From NCBI RefSeq assembly GCF_000195295.1, contig NC_015388.1, positions 2,170,001-2,234,000 on the forward strand: a stretch of 64,000 nucleotides of DNA, given 5' to 3'. Both the position numbers and the translations under genes were made by a program. The notes under the pieces are model-generated. The model searched no databases. It was not told where the DNA came from and was given only the letters and a program-made list of their open reading frames with translations. Of the stretch, positions 61,593 to 64,000 are shown piece by piece (position 1 is the stretch's first letter; every line of letters starts with the position of its first letter). This DNA is from Desulfobacca acetoxidans DSM 11109 (lineage in GTDB: Bacteria > Desulfobacterota > Desulfobaccia > Desulfobaccales > Desulfobaccaceae).

Positions 61593-62753
61593 ATGCAGAA
61601 AATCAGGCTTACCGCAAAAGGCCGCCGCTGGCGCCGCACCGGGCACCCCTGGATCTATCGTAATGATCTGCTGCCGGGACAGACTGCGGTATCGGGGGAA
61701 GTGGTGGCGGTTTACGATGCTCAGGAGCGCTTTTTAGGGCAGGCCCTCTACAGTGCCGTCTCCCGCATAGCCCTGCGCCTGTTGACCGTCGACGACATCC
61801 CCATTAACGCCGACTTTTGGGAGGCCCGGCTGCACCAGGCTCTCGCCTACCGCCGCCGGGTGGTTACGAACTCCAACGCCTGTCGTCTGATCTATGCCGA
61901 AGCCGACGGTTTCCCCGGTCTAATCTTGGATAATTACGATGGCCACCTGGTATTTCAGATACATCATCCCGGCATGGCCCGGCTGCTCCCTCAACTCATA
62001 GATCTCCTGCAACCGCTGCTGCGACCCCAGTCCATTACCCTGCGCAACGATAGCGAAGTTCGCCGTTTAGAGGGGCTACCGCTGGAAATCGAGGTTATCC
62101 GGGGAGAGCTGCCGGAACGGTTGCTAGTCCAGGAAGGGACGGTACAATTCTGGGTTGATGTTCGTGGTGGGCAAAAAACCGGTCTGTTCTTGGACCAGCG
62201 GGAAAATCGGCTGGCCGCCGCGGCTTGGGCCCAGGGAGAGGTACTTGATTGCTTTTCGTATCAGGGAGGATTTGCTTTACATGTAGCTTCTCATGCCCAG
62301 CACGTGGTGGCAGTGGAATCTTCCGCTCTGTCTCTTGGTCTGGCCCAGGACAATGCCCGGTTAAACCGGATGCACAATGTCGACTGGATACAGGCTAATT
62401 GCTTTGATTTCCTGAAAAAAGCCCACGCCAGCTCCAAGTTCTATGACCTGATCATCCTTGACCCGCCAGCCTTTGCCAAAAGCCGGGCCGATCAGCCCGC
62501 AGCCTTCAGAGGTTACCAAGACCTGAACCGGCGGGCCTTGCAATTATTGAAACCCGGTGGAATATTCATTACCTGCTCCTGTTCATACAATCTGTCGCAG
62601 GAAACCTTCCTGGGGCTTCTGCGCCAGGCGGCACAGGATGCCAGACGTCAGGTGCAGGTGATCGAATGCCGGGGAGCGGCCAAAGATCATCCGACCCTGC
62701 TGGCCCTGCCGGAAAGCACATATTTGAAATGCTTTGTCTGTAGGGCGCTTTAG
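61593..62753 (+). CDS. rlmI: 23S rRNA (cytosine-C5) methyltransferase, RlmI family
   Basis: RlmI methylates C1962 of 23S rRNA with S-adenosylmethionine. An N-terminal PUA domain (GRRWRRTGHPWIYRNDL, GEVVAVYDAQERFLGQALYS) is followed by a central domain and a Rossmann methyltransferase: KTGLFLDQRENRL, LDCFSYQGGFALHVASHAQHVVAVESS, IILDPPAFAKSR and ITCSCSYNLSQETFL with the conserved Cys. I start at the ATG at 61593, matching the usual N-terminus; the open frame continues upstream to 61548 without resemblance. The length is 386 residues. Confidence 0.92.
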   Translation: MQKIRLTAKGRRWRRTGHPWIYRNDLLPGQTAVSGEVVAVYDAQERFLGQALYSAVSRIALRLLTVDDIPINADFWEARLHQALAYRRRVVTNSNACRLIYAEADGFPGLILDNYDGHLVFQIHHPGMARLLPQLIDLLQPLLRPQSITLRNDSEVRRLEGLPLEIEVIRGELPERLLVQEGTVQFWVDVRGGQKTGLFLDQRENRLAAAAWAQGEVLDCFSYQGGFALHVASHAQHVVAVESSALSLGLAQDNARLNRMHNVDWIQANCFDFLKKAHASSKFYDLIILDPPAFAKSRADQPAAFRGYQDLNRRALQLLKPGGIFITCSCSYNLSQETFLGLLRQAAQDARRQVQVIECRGAAKDHPTLLALPESTYLKCFVCRAL

Positions 62754-62797
62754 ATTCAGTCTGTCTCATGTCGGCTTTAATTCTCAATACCCGGGAT

Positions 62798-63241
62798 TCA
62801 GGTAAAGAGGCATAACCGACATTCACGGGCATACTTCATAAATTCTGCTGCATCCCAGATTTTGACGCCTTCGATCAGGGCCTTCTCACCTACTTCCATC
62901 ATATCTGCCGTCATTCTACAGGCCACCAGTTCCACCCCCTCCAGTTGCGCCATTTCGACCAGCTCCGGAAGACTGGGGATATTGGCCTGCTCAACCTTTT
63001 TTTTCATCATCCAGGTGGCCATAAGGCTCATTCCTGGCACTGCTCCCATTACCCCCGCCGGGATAAACTTTGCCTTCTCAATACCGCCGGGACGTAGTAG
63101 GTTTAACCCCATAAAAGTATAAAATATTTTGGTTTCCATACCCTGTCGGGCGGCGTTGATTCCTAGAATGAGAGCGGGATAAGCGCCATCCAGGGTATCC
63201 CTGGAACAGATGAAAGCCGCGCTCTCTTTTTTTTCACTCAT
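62798..63241 (-). CDS. DsrE/DsrF-like sulfur relay protein
   Basis: The DsrE/DrsH-like fold handles persulfide sulfur. This 147-residue protein has FICSRDTLDGAYPALILGINAARQGMETKIFYTFMGLNLL at the N-terminus, a central helix, and a C-terminal LVACRMTADMMEV and ARECRLCLF. Cys in the VACRMT strand corresponds to the active-site Cys of many family members; the C-terminal CRLC pair is an extra. The upstream gene encodes an ArsR regulator, and an identical 10-bp palindrome lies upstream of both genes, so they probably form one regulated unit. In a sulfate reducer this fits sulfur or sulfide handling. Confidence 0.85.
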   Translation of the reverse strand: MSEKKESAAFICSRDTLDGAYPALILGINAARQGMETKIFYTFMGLNLLRPGGIEKAKFIPAGVMGAVPGMSLMATWMMKKKVEQANIPSLPELVEMAQLEGVELVACRMTADMMEVGEKALIEGVKIWDAAEFMKYARECRLCLFT

Positions 63242-63264
63242 GCGGATTACTCCTTTAGTTTGTT

Positions 63265-63274
63265 ATAATATTAT
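63265..63274. promoter_or_regulatory. palindromic operator candidate upstream of the DsrE-like gene
   Basis: The perfect palindrome ATAATATTAT lies 24 nt upstream of the gene start. The same ten bases occur at 63605-63614 upstream of the ArsR gene. The shared core extends to ATAATATTAT-S-AT. ArsR-type repressors bind short AT-rich palindromes. Confidence 0.6.
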
Positions 63275-63307
63275 GATGTACTAATATATAGTTGAAAATT
63301 TTTTGTC

Positions 63308-63595
63308 TTACGTCTTGCAGAACAGATCCTGCATCAGCGCCATCAGCCCCAACAGGCGCGGATCCTTTAAGCTGTAGTATACCTGATTGCCGGACCGCCG
63401 GGAGGAGAGTAGCTGCTTATCCTTCATCAGATTGAGGTGTTGCGAAAGATTCGATTGTGAGATATCCAAGGCTTTTTCCAATTCCGAGACAGACATCTCG
63501 GATCCACTCAGGAGTTGCAGAATCATTAATCTGGCGGGATGAGCCATGGCGCGCAGGCAGCGGGCCGCTTGTTCACTCTTTTCTCTCTGGTTCAT
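63308..63595 (-). CDS. ArsR-family transcriptional regulator
   Basis: This 95-residue winged HTH repressor has RCLRAMAHPARLMILQLLSGSEMSVSELEKALDISQSNLSQHLNLMKDKQLLSSRRSGNQVYYSLKD. The classical metal motif ELCVC in the recognition region is absent (MSVSEL instead). The only Cys are C13 and C93, near the two ends, a layout that could allow persulfide or disulfide sensing as in SqrR/BigR-type regulators, though the spacing differs. It is upstream of the DsrE-like gene on the same strand and likely controls both. Confidence 0.88.
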   Translation of the reverse strand: MNQREKSEQAARCLRAMAHPARLMILQLLSGSEMSVSELEKALDISQSNLSQHLNLMKDKQLLSSRRSGNQVYYSLKDPRLLGLMALMQDLFCKT

Positions 63596-63604
63596 TATAA
63601 TATA

Positions 63605-63614
63605 ATAATATTAT
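63605..63614. promoter_or_regulatory. palindromic operator candidate upstream of the arsR-type gene
   Basis: ATAATATTAT, identical to 63265-63274, lies about 10 nt upstream of the regulator start in AT-rich sequence, consistent with autoregulation. Confidence 0.6.
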
Positions 63615-63865
63615 CATATATAGCTAATGTCAAGATTATATTACAGGCAAGAAGCCATTTTCATGGTTTGCGGGTGACTCGCAGCTCAAAGATTGCCGGG
63701 AAAATTTTCCCCAATCCTTCTGCAGCCAGAAATAAATCTGAGCAAGCGGTCTATCCTCCCCCTTAATTTATCATTCTCAGCCTGTCATTTTCCCCTCCCT
63801 TTTACATTGCCAGTTTGTGAAAAAGACATATAATTATTTTCCATAGATCATTCCAGGGGGCGGTC

Positions 63866-63997
63866 ATGTTGAAAATTTCCCTTTGGCTTCTTATCCTCTG
63901 CCTCGTTCTTTTTCTGTGGGGGATTAATTCTGGTGAAATCGCCAGCATCCTGAATAGTGGTACGAATATCTGTCTCTCGTGCATCGGGGTGGGTTAA
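63866..63997 (+). CDS. CD1871A-like small CXXC membrane protein
   Basis: This 43-residue frame starts at an ATG preceded by GGGGGCGG. It has one membrane helix (SLWLLILCLVLFLWGI) followed by SGEIASILNSGTNICLSCIGVG and a stop. The helix, the conserved spacing and the terminal NICLxCIGxG match the CD1871A family of CXXC proteins, known from annotation but of unknown role, which often precede a 4Fe-4S protein gene. The TAA is followed by G of ATGG (63997-64000), so the next gene may begin by overlapping the stop (TAATG). Only its first bases are in the window. Confidence 0.75.
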   Translation: MLKISLWLLILCLVLFLWGINSGEIASILNSGTNICLSCIGVG

Positions 63998-64000
63998 TGG

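Overview
The window looks like part of the chromosome of a Gram-negative, strictly anaerobic deltaproteobacterium, most plausibly a Desulfobacca-like sulfate reducer. The evidence is a complete five-gene acetyl-CoA decarbonylase/synthase (Wood-Ljungdahl carbonyl branch) cluster, LPS genes (gmhA, waaA, lipid A-type acyltransferases), outer-membrane proteins (FadL, a TonB receptor, a secretin) and a DsrE-type sulfur protein. The genus is an inference; no marker gene was compared.

Layout. 0-4.1 kb: leftward Tad/Flp pilus genes (prepilin peptidase broken by a C8/G8 tract, secretin, small lipoprotein, TPR lipoprotein). 4.6-8.7 kb: dodecin, RNA 3'-phosphate cyclase and a hybrid sensor protein whose kinase core has lost its catalytic motifs. 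9.1-15.1 kb: a lipid region with two LpxL-like acyltransferases, FabF, a 3-hydroxyacyl-CoA dehydrogenase and FadL. 16-21.3 kb: two orphan membrane histidine kinases separated by a perfect 23-unit 7-bp tandem array. 21.5-32.6 kb: asparaginase II, HIT, LapA-like and Cys-rich proteins, a TonB receptor, mutS and dnaE. 33.1-41.1 kb: acsD-acsA-acsB-acsC-acsE, with hairpins in most spacers. 41.2-43.4 kb: a TIGR00725 protein, a deoxyhypusine-synthase-like protein and gmhA. 43.7-47.6 kb: gap-pgk-tpiA-secG and tRNA-Leu(GAG).

47.6-53.6 kb is an accessory island directly downstream of the tRNA. It holds decayed genes, an AT-rich three-gene cassette (two unrecognised proteins and a ComEC-like metallo-beta-lactamase-fold protein), a truncated IS701-type transposase and a HigBA-type toxin-antitoxin operon. 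The intact, translationally coupled cassette in this decayed setting is the best candidate for an undescribed system.

53.7-64 kb returns to core genes: pckA, a MerR regulator, a secreted AgmX-like protein, an LctP permease, a small conserved-looking gene pair, waaA, a DUF2939-like protein, rlmI, an ArsR regulator with DsrE and shared palindromes, and at the right edge a 43-residue CXXC protein.

Metabolically the parts fit acetate or C1 metabolism. The CODH/ACS cluster cleaves or makes acetyl-CoA, PckA and the glycolytic operon serve gluconeogenesis, and LctP imports a small monocarboxylate. Several short repeat families (7-bp-period arrays, a 44-nt repeat, a 28-nt repeat) are scattered between genes and in places run into coding ends.
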